A DNA stretch of 64,000 nt from Branchiibius hedensis (GCF_900108585.1 NZ_UESZ01000001.1:3596001-3660000); one strand, 5' to 3'; shown: positions 35,893-43,912, counted from the stretch's first letter. The notes: generated from the sequence alone by a model not told the origin. Translations and numbers: made by a program.

Positions 35893-36947
35893 TTCGCCTT
35901 CTCCGCCGCCGCGCCGAGCTGCGGCAGGTACTTCTCCAGGACCACCGGGATCGACAACACCGTCGGGGTGTTGAGCGCGTTGGTGTCGGAGTTGTTGGCG
36001 AGGTAGATCGCCGTGTCGTTCTGAATGTTCGGGATCTTGCTGAGCAGTGCGTTCGACTTCAGGGCGTCGAAGTCGGAGTCCTTCTCGCTGAAGATGATCG
36101 CGACGTCGGCGTCGATGGTGCTTGCCGCCTTCTCCGCGGAGATCGCCGCGCCGTAGGACTGCGGGTTGGCCTTGCTCAGGTCGGTCACGAATTGCGGTGT
36201 GGTGAAACCGAACTCGAGCATCAGCGCAGTGCGCGGATCCAGGGTCGTGGTCGAAAAGATCTTGGAGGTGTCGGTCGGCAGGAACCGCAGGACCGCGATC
36301 GTCTTGCCCTTGATCGCGGGATACTTTGCGACGGCGTCGGCGATCTGCTTCTCAAGGTCGGTCTTGGCCGTTGCGGCCTGCGCCTCTTTGCCCGTCGCCT
36401 GACCGGCGATCTCGAGGATCTGCTGCCAGGTCGCGCCGTAGGGTGCGCCCGGAGCAGCGACGGTCGGCGCCAACTTGCTGGCCTTGGCGTACTCCTGCTC
36501 GGTCAGCCCCGAGTAGGGCCCGAAGAGCAGATCCGGAGTGGACTTGGCGATCTCATCGATCGGCGTCGAGTCGGTGAAGCTGTACTGCGGGGGGTAGTCC
36601 TTGCCGAGTTTCTTGACGGCTGCGTCGAACCAGTCGGTCGATCCGCGGGAGTTGCCGGCGGGTGCTTCCCACTTGGGGACCAGCACCGGGACGACGCCCA
36701 GCACGGCCAGGTAGTCCTCGTTGGCGAAGGGCAGCGTCGCAATGCGGGTCGGCTCTTTGGGGATGACGGCGTTTCCGAACGAGTTCTTGATCGTGACCGG
36801 GAAGGCTCCCGCGTCCGAGGTCCCGGTGCTGCTGCCGGTGGCGGACGGCGAACTGCTGCTGGTCGATCCGGTTGAGCAGGCGGCAAGGGCCGCAGTGGTG
36901 CTGAGTGCACCGAAGGCGCCGAGGACGGCGCGGCGAGAGACGGTCAT
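35889..36947 (-). CDS. Siderophore-binding lipoprotein 1 (Tat-type signal)
   Basis: 352 residues, first gene of the operon. The signal MTVSRRAVLGAFGALSTTAALAAC has SRR and lipobox LAAC. The mature protein is a FepB-like two-lobed siderophore binder (PTRIATLPFANEDYLAVLGVVP, TPDLLFGPYSGLTEQEYAKA). Two tandem paralogous binding proteins feeding one permease/ATPase set suggest that the transporter accepts two different ferric siderophores. The start is 43 bp from an IdeR/DtxR-type box. Confidence 0.93.
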   Translation of the reverse strand: MTVSRRAVLGAFGALSTTAALAACSTGSTSSSSPSATGSSTGTSDAGAFPVTIKNSFGNAVIPKEPTRIATLPFANEDYLAVLGVVPVLVPKWEAPAGNSRGSTDWFDAAVKKLGKDYPPQYSFTDSTPIDEIAKSTPDLLFGPYSGLTEQEYAKASKLAPTVAAPGAPYGATWQQILEIAGQATGKEAQAATAKTDLEKQIADAVAKYPAIKGKTIAVLRFLPTDTSKIFSTTTLDPRTALMLEFGFTTPQFVTDLSKANPQSYGAAISAEKAASTIDADVAIIFSEKDSDFDALKSNALLSKIPNIQNDTAIYLANNSDTNALNTPTVLSIPVVLEKYLPQLGAAAEKAK

Positions 36948-36989
36948 GCTGATGCGATCTCCTGAGTAACGGTGACAGGGGCCTGTAAG

Positions 36990-37008
36990 CAGGCAAGGCT
37001 AACCTAAA
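36990..37008 (-). promoter_or_regulatory. IdeR/DtxR-type iron box
   Basis: On the minus strand TTAGGTTAGCCTTGCCTGC: the first nine bases match the DtxR/IdeR consensus TTAGGTTAG exactly, and about 14-15 of 19 match overall. It lies 43 bp upstream of the siderophore operon start, where Fe2+-loaded repressor would block transcription. Confidence 0.75.
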
Positions 37009-37053
37009 TCATCGGTTGGGAGTCGCGTCAAGCAGGGGCTGGGTCGCGGGTCG

Positions 37054-37100
37054 GGTCACCGATTGCGCAGTCAGCGGGCTGAAAGCAGCAATCGGTGACC
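37054..37100 (-). terminator. 13-bp hairpin downstream of the tandem phosphatase
   Basis: Arms GGTCACCGATTGC (37054-37066) and GCAATCGGTGACC (37088-37100), perfect, 24 bp after the phosphatase stop on the minus strand. It probably separates that gene from the siderophore promoter. Confidence 0.75.
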
Positions 37101-37123
37101 AAACCCGTGGGTGGGGGCCGTCC

Positions 37124-38610
37124 TCAGGGCAGGTAATACGTCGGGTTCGGCAGCTTCACCGGGACCAGAGCGCTTCCGCCGATCAGGTCGCTGAACTGGT
37201 CGCCGAAGTTCGCCAGGATCGTGTATCCCTGCGACTGCACGTAGGCGCGGGTCTGCGACTTGTACTCGATCGTCGTGCACTTGGCGGCTGCGCAGGTGAT
37301 GTAGCTCGGCTGCTCACCCGTAGCCCACTTGGTGTAGTAGTTCGCGGCGGTGAAGCCGGTGTAGCCGACCTTGGCAAGGTTGCCGAGCGTGGCGTCCTTC
37401 TGCGCGGCGCCGCGGCCGGTCAATCCGATCAGCGTGCAGCCGGCCTTGCTGGCCGCGTTGACCAGGGTGGTCATCGCGGGCGTCGCCGGGAACTTCTGGC
37501 CTTGCACCCACACGTCCTGCAGGGCGGGGTCGAAGTTGAAGTGCATGGCGTTGTCTTCCATGTCATACGTCCACAGCGTGGTGTCGTCAGCATCCAGGAC
37601 GATGGCCGGCTTGACCCCGAACCGCGAGCTCAGGGAGCACGCGGCGTTCAGGACCGGGCTGATCGTGGCGGTCAGCCGGTTCATCTGCGTGATGTACGGC
37701 GAGCTGGTCTTGTTCGCGATGCCCGTGGAGTCCGCGTTGTAGTAGGTCCGGATCGTCGACTTCACCGAGTCGATGTTCGGGATGCCTTCTCCACCAACGG
37801 TTTTGCCACTCGAGCCATCCGCCTTCATGGTGAAGTGGGTGCGCGGCGAGAGAGACGGCTCGCTCAGCCCCGGCAGGTCAGGGGAGGGCAGATAGTAGGT
37901 GGGGTTCGGCAATTTCAGCGTCCGATCGGCGTACCCGCCCTGCAGGTCGGAGAACTGGTCGCCGACGTTCAGCGCAATGTCGTAGCCGAGGGACTCGATG
38001 TGCTTACGGGTGCCCGACTTGTACTCGACGGTGGTGCACTTAGCCGCGGCACAGGTGATGTAATCCGGCTGTGCCCCAGCCCATTTGGTGTAGAAGTTGG
38101 TTGAGTTGAACGCGGTGTAACCGACCTTGGACAGGTTGCCGAGGGTCGCAGCCTTCTGACTGTCGCCGCGGCCGGTCAGGCCGAAGATCGCGAAGCCGGC
38201 GTTCTGCGCGGCCTTGACGAAGGCCACCATGCCCGGGGTTGCCGGGAACTTCTCGCCCTGCACCCACACGTCCTGCAGGGCGGGGTCGAAGTTGAAGTGC
38301 ATGGCGTTGTCTTCCATGTCATAGGTCCACAACGTGGTGTCGTCTGCGTCCAGCACGATCGCGGGTTTCTTGCCCGACTTCGCGCTCTTGGCGTACATCG
38401 CCTTCAGTTGTTTGGCGGTCTTGCCCAGGAGCGAGGACATCTGATTGATGTACGGCGAGCTGGTCTTGTTCGCGATGCCCGTCGAGTCCGCGTTGTAGTA
38501 GGTCCGGATCGTCGACTTCACCGAGTCGATATTCGGAATCCCTTCTCCACCAACTGTTTTCCCGCTCGAACCATCGGCCTGCATGGTGAAGTGAGTCTGT
38601 GGGGTCAGGA
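37124..38610 (-). repeat. Intragenic tandem duplication, 756-bp period
   Basis: For example 37503-37566 recurs unchanged at 38259-38322, and matching blocks start at 37694/38450 and 37811/38567, all offset by 756 bp. The central part between DADDT and the N-terminal block has diverged (copy 2 has extra Cys and a different helix), while the flanks remain near identical. Confidence 0.9.
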
Positions 38611-38755
38611 ATCGGTCGGTGAACTGACTCAGACTCTTCGCGACGCCGTCCGGGACCCGCGGGGTCGTGCGGGCTTCGGCGGTGCCGGTGAGACTGAGCA
38701 ACGGCAGGGTCGCAGCGACGATAAGCGCTGTCGCGGCTGAGGTGGATCGGGGCAT
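37124..38755 (-). CDS. Secreted HAD-superfamily acid phosphatase with two tandem domains
   Basis: 543 residues from ATG 38755. A Sec signal (MPRSTSAATALIVAATLPLLSLTGTAEA) is followed by two copies of the same class IIIB acid-phosphatase-like HAD domain. Each copy has THFTM-ADGSSGKTVGGEG, the catalytic VLDADDTTLWTYDMEDN (D-x-D nucleophile/acid, about 138 and 390), GLTGRG (motif II Thr) and GDQFSD (motif IV Asp). Both copies keep all these residues. They are offset by exactly 756 bp (252 codons) and long DNA stretches are identical, so the duplication is recent or kept by gene conversion. Family members usually have one domain. Open frame upstream of 38755 is an antisense shadow of the dioxygenase gene. 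Confidence 0.9.
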   Translation of the reverse strand: MPRSTSAATALIVAATLPLLSLTGTAEARTTPRVPDGVAKSLSQFTDRFLTPQTHFTMQADGSSGKTVGGEGIPNIDSVKSTIRTYYNADSTGIANKTSSPYINQMSSLLGKTAKQLKAMYAKSAKSGKKPAIVLDADDTTLWTYDMEDNAMHFNFDPALQDVWVQGEKFPATPGMVAFVKAAQNAGFAIFGLTGRGDSQKAATLGNLSKVGYTAFNSTNFYTKWAGAQPDYITCAAAKCTTVEYKSGTRKHIESLGYDIALNVGDQFSDLQGGYADRTLKLPNPTYYLPSPDLPGLSEPSLSPRTHFTMKADGSSGKTVGGEGIPNIDSVKSTIRTYYNADSTGIANKTSSPYITQMNRLTATISPVLNAACSLSSRFGVKPAIVLDADDTTLWTYDMEDNAMHFNFDPALQDVWVQGQKFPATPAMTTLVNAASKAGCTLIGLTGRGAAQKDATLGNLAKVGYTGFTAANYYTKWATGEQPSYITCAAAKCTTIEYKSQTRAYVQSQGYTILANFGDQFSDLIGGSALVPVKLPNPTYYLP

Positions 38756-38887
38756 GGGTGGCGCACCACTTTCCGGGGTCGATTGAGACGGACCTTCCGA
38801 CGCTATTACGACGATCACCAGCCGTGTGGCCTTCGAGCACGGTGAATCCGGCATCGTGGGACCATCGAGCCGACGGAGAGGACGACG

Positions 38888-39742
38888 ATGACGACGAACG
38901 ATGGGGTGCGGCCGATCGAGCCGGGCATCCGCACCGATTTCAGCTCTCAGATGTCCTACGGCAGTTACCTGGCCCTTGACCGTCTGCTGTCCGCGCAGCA
39001 TCCGGTCAGTCGCCCCGAGCACCCGGACGAGTTGTTGTTCATCGTGCAACACCAGACGACGGAACTGTGGTTCAAGCTCGTCCTGCACGAATTGCGCGCG
39101 GTGCGAACGTACTTGGATGCGGATGACGTCAGCCGGGCTCGGAAAGCCCTGGCGCGCGTGAAGCACATCTTCCGCACGCTGGCCGAGCAATGGTCGGTGT
39201 TGGCGACGCTCACGCCCAGCGAGTACGCCGAGTTCCGTGGTGCGCTCGGTGCGTCCTCCGGGTTCCAGTCCTACCAATACCGGGCGGTCGAATTCATTCT
39301 GGGGAACAAGAACGCCGGCATGCTGCGGGTGTTCGCCAGTCAACCGGCAGCGCACGCGGAACTGACCGAGTTGCTCGAGGGGCCCACGGTGTACGACGCG
39401 TTCCTGGCCTTCCTCGCACGAGGAGGGCACGACGTACCCGCATCGGTCCTGACCCGGGACGTGACGCGGGCATGGGTCCAGGACGACGCGTTGCTGCCGG
39501 TCTTCGAACGGATCTACCAGGACACCGCCACGTTCTGGGCGGAGTACGCCACCTGTGAGGACCTGGTCGATCTGGAGGACGCGTTCCAGTTCTGGCGGTT
39601 CCGGCATTTGCGCACCGTGCAACGCACCATTGGATTCAAGACCGGCACAGGCGGTAGCTCTGGCGTCGACTTCCTGCGACGCGCCCTAGACCTGACGTTC
39701 TTTCCGGAGTTGTACGCGGTCCGTACTCTTATCGGGCAATAG
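38888..39742 (+). CDS. kynA: Tryptophan 2,3-dioxygenase
   Basis: 284 residues, normal for bacterial TDO. It is a haem enzyme that opens L-tryptophan to N-formylkynurenine, the first step of the kynurenine pathway. Diagnostic segments are [23 protein letters not shown] (distal-pocket His in HQTTELWFK) and [25 protein letters not shown] (proximal His and substrate loop). The start follows the ATG at 38888. No kynurenine formamidase or kynureninase gene adjoins it; the next gene is a DUF6629-like membrane protein. Confidence 0.95.
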   Translation: MTTNDGVRPIEPGIRTDFSSQMSYGSYLALDRLLSAQHPVSRPEHPDELLFIVQHQTTELWFKLVLHELRAVRTYLDADDVSRARKALARVKHIFRTLAEQWSVLATLTPSEYAEFRGALGASSGFQSYQYRAVEFILGNKNAGMLRVFASQPAAHAELTELLEGPTVYDAFLAFLARGGHDVPASVLTRDVTRAWVQDDALLPVFERIYQDTATFWAEYATCEDLVDLEDAFQFWRFRHLRTVQRTIGFKTGTGGSSGVDFLRRALDLTFFPELYAVRTLIGQ

Positions 39743-39768
39743 GCGGTCACAGCGAGATTAGGAAATCT

Positions 39769-40467
39769 ATGTGCTTCAACGCAACGGCAAGTTTTGTTGG
39801 TGCAGGAATTGTGCTGACAGCCGGGGTCGGCACATTGGCCCTGGTCCGGGACAAGAAGCAGATTCCCTTCGCGTGCCTGCCGCTGATCTTCGGCGCGCAC
39901 CAGTTCATGGAAGGCGTCACGTGGTTGAAGTTGGACAACCAGGCGCGCCACGGTCAGGTGCAGTGCCTGACCGGCTATGACGTGCACCTGTGGGTACTGA
40001 TCGCCTGGGCGCTCTTCCCGCTGATCGTGCCCTGGTCGGTGTGGTTCATGGAACCGAACCCGAAGCGGCGAAAACTGCTGTTGTTCCCCTCGTGGGTGGG
40101 CACGATCCTTTTCGCCTACATGATGTATCAAGTCGTGCAGCCAGCCATCCAAGTGTCGGTGAACGGCGGCAACCTCGATTATGTGCTGCCGGGATTCAGT
40201 CCCGGGACACTCGCCTATCCCTACGTTTTCGCCACGTGTATCGCACCGGCGATGAGCAGCTATCGCTACGTGATCGTCGTGGGTGTCGGTAATTTCATCG
40301 CGATGGCCATCGCCGCATGGATGAACGTCAACGATTACGCCTCGATCTGGTGCACCTTCGCGGCCTTCTTGAGCATCATCATCTTCCTGCACTTCCTCAA
40401 CCAGCGGCGTGCTGCGCAGCGCACGCCGGATCCAAGTCCGCCGCGGGACCCGGTCGGAGCGACCTGA
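39769..40467 (+). CDS. DUF6629-like seven-helix membrane protein
   Basis: 232 residues beginning MCFNATASFVGAGIVL, the characteristic start of DUF6629-type proteins. There are about seven membrane helices and a hydrophilic Pro-rich tail. The loop FGAHQFMEGVTWL after helix 2 contains conserved-looking His, Glu and Trp. Function is unknown. It begins 26 bp after the tryptophan dioxygenase gene and may be co-transcribed. Confidence 0.75.
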   Translation: MCFNATASFVGAGIVLTAGVGTLALVRDKKQIPFACLPLIFGAHQFMEGVTWLKLDNQARHGQVQCLTGYDVHLWVLIAWALFPLIVPWSVWFMEPNPKRRKLLLFPSWVGTILFAYMMYQVVQPAIQVSVNGGNLDYVLPGFSPGTLAYPYVFATCIAPAMSSYRYVIVVGVGNFIAMAIAAWMNVNDYASIWCTFAAFLSIIIFLHFLNQRRAAQRTPDPSPPRDPVGAT

Positions 40468-40561
40468 TCGGTTGACGCCTGGTGCATCCTGCGGGACCTC
40501 TGCACCGGAGAAGTGGGTGGGTGCCGTTTGGCACTCGCCGACTATTCCGAGAGGTCCACTC

Positions 40562-41230
40562 ATGCAAAAGCGTCATCTCGTACCTGTTGCCGTTGCTATC
40601 ACCCTTGCGGTCCCGGCCCTCGCGGTCGCTCCGGCTTCGGCCGATTCGGCTCCGGCTTCGGCACAGAGCAAGGCCGCCGCACCCGCCGGCAGCCGCAGCC
40701 TTGCGGCCTATCTGACCGCGGGCGGCGTCGGTTTCGACAACAACCCGTTCGACTACGACATCGTGACGGCTGCGGTCCTTGCCGTGGTCAAGGCCAAACC
40801 GAGCAGTCCCGTTGCCCTGCTGGCGCAAGGGAATGTGCCGCTGACGGCGTTCCTCCCGGAGGACTTCGCCTTCCGGAACCTGGTCCATGATCTGACCGGC
40901 AAATGGGTGCGTTCCGAGCAGCAGGTCTTCAACGTCGTGGGCAGCCTCGGAATCGACACGATCGAGCAGATCCTGGAGTACCACGTCGTGCCGGGGAAGA
41001 CGATCGATGCGTTGACGGCGCTGCGCTCGGACAACGCGGTCCTGCCCACGGCGCTGGCCGGTAAGACGTTCACCGTCGATGTGCTCAAGCCCTTGCCGTT
41101 GATCCGGCTGAAAGACAACGACCCGAACGCGGCTGACCCGTACGTCAACCTCTTCCAACTCAATCTCAACTACGGCAACAAGCAGATCGCCCATGGCATC
41201 ACCGCGGTGTTGCGTCCGGCAGACCTCTGA
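40562..41230 (+). CDS. Secreted fasciclin-domain protein
   Basis: 222 residues from ATG 40562. A Sec signal (MQKRHLVPVAVAITLAVPALAVAPASA) is followed by one FAS1 domain with the expected NVPLTAFLPEDFAF (H1-like box) and ILEYHVVPGKTID (H2-like YH motif). FAS1 proteins such as mycobacterial MPT70/MPT83 are secreted adhesion or envelope proteins. It lies directly upstream of an ECF sigma factor and an RskA-like anti-sigma factor, the same partnership as MPT70/83 with SigK-RskA, so that sigma factor probably controls it. Confidence 0.88.
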   Translation: MQKRHLVPVAVAITLAVPALAVAPASADSAPASAQSKAAAPAGSRSLAAYLTAGGVGFDNNPFDYDIVTAAVLAVVKAKPSSPVALLAQGNVPLTAFLPEDFAFRNLVHDLTGKWVRSEQQVFNVVGSLGIDTIEQILEYHVVPGKTIDALTALRSDNAVLPTALAGKTFTVDVLKPLPLIRLKDNDPNAADPYVNLFQLNLNYGNKQIAHGITAVLRPADL

Positions 41231-41241
41231 GCGACACCTCT

Positions 41242-41290
41242 GAGGAAGGTGCGTCGAGAGCGCTCGCCAGCCCCTCGGCGTACCTTCCTC
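41242..41290 (+). terminator. Hairpin between the fasciclin and sigma-factor genes
   Basis: Arms GAGGAAGGTGCG (41242-41253) and CGTACCTTCCTC (41279-41290), 11 of 12 pairs, with an inner CGAGAGCGCTCG. No T-run. It probably ends the fasciclin transcript. Confidence 0.6.
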
Positions 41291-41328
41291 TGCCCCACCC
41301 CGCCCGTCGATGTGGTTGGCTGAACGGC

Positions 41329-42027
41329 GTGTCGGCAGAGGGGGACTCGCTCGCGGACGCCGACCTGTCCGCACGGTTGGTGGCCGGGGATCCGGACGCG
41401 CTGGCCGAGATGTTCAACCGGTGGGGAGCGCTGGTGCACACCATTGCTCGCCGGGCACTCGAGGATGCCCAGGACGCCGAGGACGTAACCCAGCAGGTGT
41501 TCTTGTCGGCGTGGCGCAGCCGGCACACGCTGGTCCCCGGACGCGGCTCACCGGCCGCCTGGCTGGTGGCGATCACCAAACATCGGATCGCCGATCTGCG
41601 CCACCAGCGACACCGTGCCCGGCGCGATCTGGACGCGGCGGTTGTCGATGCATCCGACCCGCAGGTCGACGACGCGGACCTGGCTGATCGGTTGTTCCTG
41701 CTGCACGAGGTAGAGCGTCTGGGAGATCCGCGAGCAGTGATCCTGCGGTTGGCGATCATCGAGGATCGGCCGTACGCCGAGATCAGTGAACGGCTCGGGA
41801 TCCCGCTGGGTACGGTCAAGAGTCACGTCCGACGCGGATTGCTCGAACTACGCAGGCGGCTGAAGGAGAGTAGCGATGGCTCACCCTGGCGACGAAGCGT
41901 TAGCCGCCTTCGCGCTCGGCGAGTCCATCGACGGGCTGCCGGAACACGTCGCGGCGTGCGAACAGTGCCGAGCGACCGTTGCGGAGTTGCAGGCGACGGT
42001 CGACCTGGCGCGGCGGACGCCAGCTGA
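41329..42027 (+). CDS. ECF sigma factor, SigK-like
   Basis: From GTG 41329. Region 2 (about 15-85) includes DAQDAEDVTQQVFLSAWR. Region 4 (about 125-180) ends IPLGTVKSHVRRGLLELRRRLKE. True homology stops near residue 182, just before the anti-sigma ATG at 41876. The frame then continues to 42027 as an Arg-rich shadow of the anti-sigma gene, a 152-bp out-of-phase overlap. A TAG at 41871 is one base out of frame, so a missing base near 41865 would restore a normal end. With the downstream RskA-like gene and upstream fasciclin gene, a SigK role is likely. Confidence 0.88.
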   Translation: MSAEGDSLADADLSARLVAGDPDALAEMFNRWGALVHTIARRALEDAQDAEDVTQQVFLSAWRSRHTLVPGRGSPAAWLVAITKHRIADLRHQRHRARRDLDAAVVDASDPQVDDADLADRLFLLHEVERLGDPRAVILRLAIIEDRPYAEISERLGIPLGTVKSHVRRGLLELRRRLKESSDGSPWRRSVSRLRARRVHRRAAGTRRGVRTVPSDRCGVAGDGRPGAADAS

Positions 42028-42538
42028 GGTGGAGTGGATCGCGCCGCCGGCGTCGGTGTTGCCGGCGATCCGGGCGCAGACTGCTTCAGGCAAGCGTCGG
42101 TCGTGGCCGCGCAGACTGGCCGTGGCGGCTGCGGTTGCCGCGGTGGGCGTCGTGATCGGGTTGGGCGCGGGACGGTTGTTCTGGGGAGACACCCCGGGGT
42201 CGACGACGGTCAGCCAAGTCGCCTTGGACGCCTTGGACACCGGGCAGCAGGGTGGCTCGGCCCAACTCATCGACTCCCGCTCCGGGATGGCCCTGCGCAT
42301 CGACACGACCAAGCCGTTGGACGCCGGCAGTGGATATCTGCAGGTGTGGCTGCTCAACACCGACGGCAAACGCATGGTCCCGGTGGGTGTGTTGCGGGGT
42401 GAGGGCGTCGAGACCTTCCCGATGAGCGCGAGTCTGGTGAAGAGTGGCTATCTGATCGTGGACATTTCCCAGGAGCAGTACGACAACAACCCGGCGCACT
42501 CCGGGGACAGTCTGTTGAGAGGCAAGCTGAGTGCGTAG
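41876..42538 (+). CDS. RskA-like anti-sigma factor
   Basis: 220 residues. The N-terminal zinc-type anti-sigma domain has the H-x3-C-x2-C motif in EHVAACEQC (about 23-31). A single membrane helix (about 82-104) follows, then an extracytoplasmic RskA C-terminal domain (LDAGSGYLQVWLLNTDGKRMVPVGVL). RskA holds SigK at the membrane until regulated proteolysis frees it. AAGGAG 6-13 nt before the ATG is inside the sigma gene, so translation is coupled. Confidence 0.92.
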   Translation: MAHPGDEALAAFALGESIDGLPEHVAACEQCRATVAELQATVDLARRTPAEVEWIAPPASVLPAIRAQTASGKRRSWPRRLAVAAAVAAVGVVIGLGAGRLFWGDTPGSTTVSQVALDALDTGQQGGSAQLIDSRSGMALRIDTTKPLDAGSGYLQVWLLNTDGKRMVPVGVLRGEGVETFPMSASLVKSGYLIVDISQEQYDNNPAHSGDSLLRGKLSA

Positions 42539-42551
42539 CGACGGCATGAGA

Positions 42552-42581
42552 AAGGTCCCGGACGCATCCGCCCGGGACCTT
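42552..42581. terminator. 10-bp hairpin between anti-sigma gene and tRNA-Arg
   Basis: Arms AAGGTCCCGG and CCGGGACCTT with a 10-nt loop. It serves the anti-sigma operon and, from the other side, the tRNA-Arg transcript. The remainder of 42539-42904 holds tRNA-Arg and palindromic element 1. Confidence 0.8.
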
Positions 42582-42605
42582 CGTGCACTGTCTCAACTCA
42601 GTACG

Positions 42606-42678
42606 TGCACCCGTAGGGATTCGAACCCCAAACCTTCTGATCCGTAGTCAGATGCTCTATCCGTTGAGCTACGGGTGC
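42606..42678 (-). tRNA. tRNA-Arg (ACG)
   Basis: 73 nt on the minus strand. Acceptor arms are GCACCCG and CGGGTGC with discriminator A. The anticodon arm TCTGA-CTACGGA-TCAGA gives anticodon ACG (read as ICG after TadA editing; tadA is at 50.6 kb). The T-loop is GTTCGAATC. CCA is not encoded. Confidence 0.96.
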
Positions 42679-42775
42679 TTGTCATGCGACGCCCTACTCT
42701 AGCCGGTCGGAGCGCCAGTCGCTAAATCGAGGCTGTCGTGGGGCCGGGGCGGACGATCTGGCGGCTGGCGGGGCG

Positions 42776-42833
42776 AGGTTTGGCGACTGATGGTCAACGT
42801 TGCTTCGGCAGGTTGGCCATCAGCCTTCAAACC
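42776..42833 (+). repeat. Palindromic element, copy 1
   Basis: A 58-bp imperfect palindrome: outer arms GGTTTG/CAAACC, inner arms CTGATGG/CCATCAG, with a TCAACGTTGCTTCGGCAGG centre. A second copy in the same orientation (43855-43912) has about six or seven mismatches. It lies between divergent tRNA-Arg and the endonuclease-like gene, so it is not simply a terminator. Confidence 0.85.
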
Positions 42834-42904
42834 CTATCTGCGGCCAGCGCGTTATCCACAAGCAGTTCTGCGGGGTGGGATGCAGGTAGGTCAACATCCA
42901 CTTC

Positions 42905-43840
42905 ATGCCGGTAGCAACTCCCATCCCCGCAGTGCTTCGGGGTCGGCCGTTCTCGACCGCCGAAGCGGCGCAGGTCGGCGTGTCGCGCACCATGTTGCGT
43001 GGTGCTCGATTCGAATCGCTGCACAACGGCCGCGGAGTGTGGGCCGTGCGAGACCGCGGTCCGCGCGATTTGACCTTCTGGCTCGCCGCGGATCGGCTCG
43101 CGCTTCCCCGTGATGCAGCTGTCAGTTACCAGACGGGGCTGAAACTTCATGGTGCACCGATCGACGACAATCTGCGGCACTGGACCACCACGCAACCGGT
43201 GCGTGTGGAGATGAAGGGAGCGGTGCTGCATCGCCGCCAGATGGAGGCGGTCTGCGACATCGATGATCTGCCAGTGCTCCTGCCGTTGCGCTGCTTGCTC
43301 GATGCCGCGCTGATAGTCAGCCCGCTGACCCTCATCCGTGCTGGTGATGCGTTGTTGGCCACGAAGAAGATCACGCTCGCCGACCTGCAGGGGCTGAACT
43401 CGGCATACGGCGTGCAGCGGCTGCGCACCTGGTCACGCTGGATGCGACGTGGTGTCGAGTCCCCGCGGGAGAGTTCGACCCGCGTCATATTCGCTCTTGG
43501 GGGATTGCCCGAGCCGGTGCTGAACCTCCCGGTGTACGACAGCGACGGCTGCTTCATCGGGCGGCCAGACTTCCTATGGCAGAAGTTCGGCGTCACCGCA
43601 GAGTACGACGGGTGGTATCACGAGCGGGACGCCAAGCAGCGCCACGCGGACATCCTGCGATCGGAGAAGTTCGCGCGGGCTGGTCTCTTCCGGGTGGCGC
43701 TCACCGCTGCCGACCATGCGCAACCACGGCAGCTGGTGTGGCGCGTATGGCAGGCGCTCGCCGACCACGGGTACGACGGTCCACCGCCTCAATTCGACAT
43801 GCAGCAGTGGTGGCAGATGCAGCGGCGGCCGCGTCGGTGA
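42905..43840 (+). CDS. AbiEi-like / DUF559-type endonuclease-fold protein
   Basis: 311 residues from ATG 42905. The N-terminal part (RGRPFSTAEAAQVGVSRTMLRGARFESLHNGRGVWAV) resembles the winged-helix AbiEi/type IV-antitoxin N-domain. The C-terminal part (ESPRESSTRVIFALGGLPEPVLNLPVYD, IGRPDFLWQKFGVTAEYDGWYH) has the spaced E, G-x-P-x-P, D and E-Y-D-G-x-x-H pattern of Vsr/DUF559 PD-(D/E)xK nuclease-fold proteins. Such fused proteins are common in actinobacteria and their function is undescribed. The gene is bracketed by two copies of a 58-bp palindromic element, 71 bp before its start and 14 bp after its stop. No partner gene is attached. Confidence 0.75.
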   Translation: MPVATPIPAVLRGRPFSTAEAAQVGVSRTMLRGARFESLHNGRGVWAVRDRGPRDLTFWLAADRLALPRDAAVSYQTGLKLHGAPIDDNLRHWTTTQPVRVEMKGAVLHRRQMEAVCDIDDLPVLLPLRCLLDAALIVSPLTLIRAGDALLATKKITLADLQGLNSAYGVQRLRTWSRWMRRGVESPRESSTRVIFALGGLPEPVLNLPVYDSDGCFIGRPDFLWQKFGVTAEYDGWYHERDAKQRHADILRSEKFARAGLFRVALTAADHAQPRQLVWRVWQALADHGYDGPPPQFDMQQWWQMQRRPRR

Positions 43841-43854
43841 GCGTCGTGGAAGGA

Positions 43855-43912
43855 GGGTTTGGCGGCTGATGGTCAACGTTGCTGCGGCAGGTTAGCCACC
43901 AGCCTCCAAACC
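43855..43912 (+). repeat. Palindromic element, copy 2
   Basis: Same orientation and about 88-90% identical to the copy at 42776-42833. Outer arms are GGTTTGG/CCAAACC and inner GGCTG/CAGCC; changes are mostly transitions and some preserve pairing. It lies between the convergent endonuclease-like and SMP-30 genes, where it could also terminate transcription. Confidence 0.85.

Noticed and set aside
38756-39622. Upstream extension of the tandem phosphatase frame to 39622
   Set aside because: It runs antisense to tryptophan dioxygenase; the signal peptide at 38755 marks the true start.
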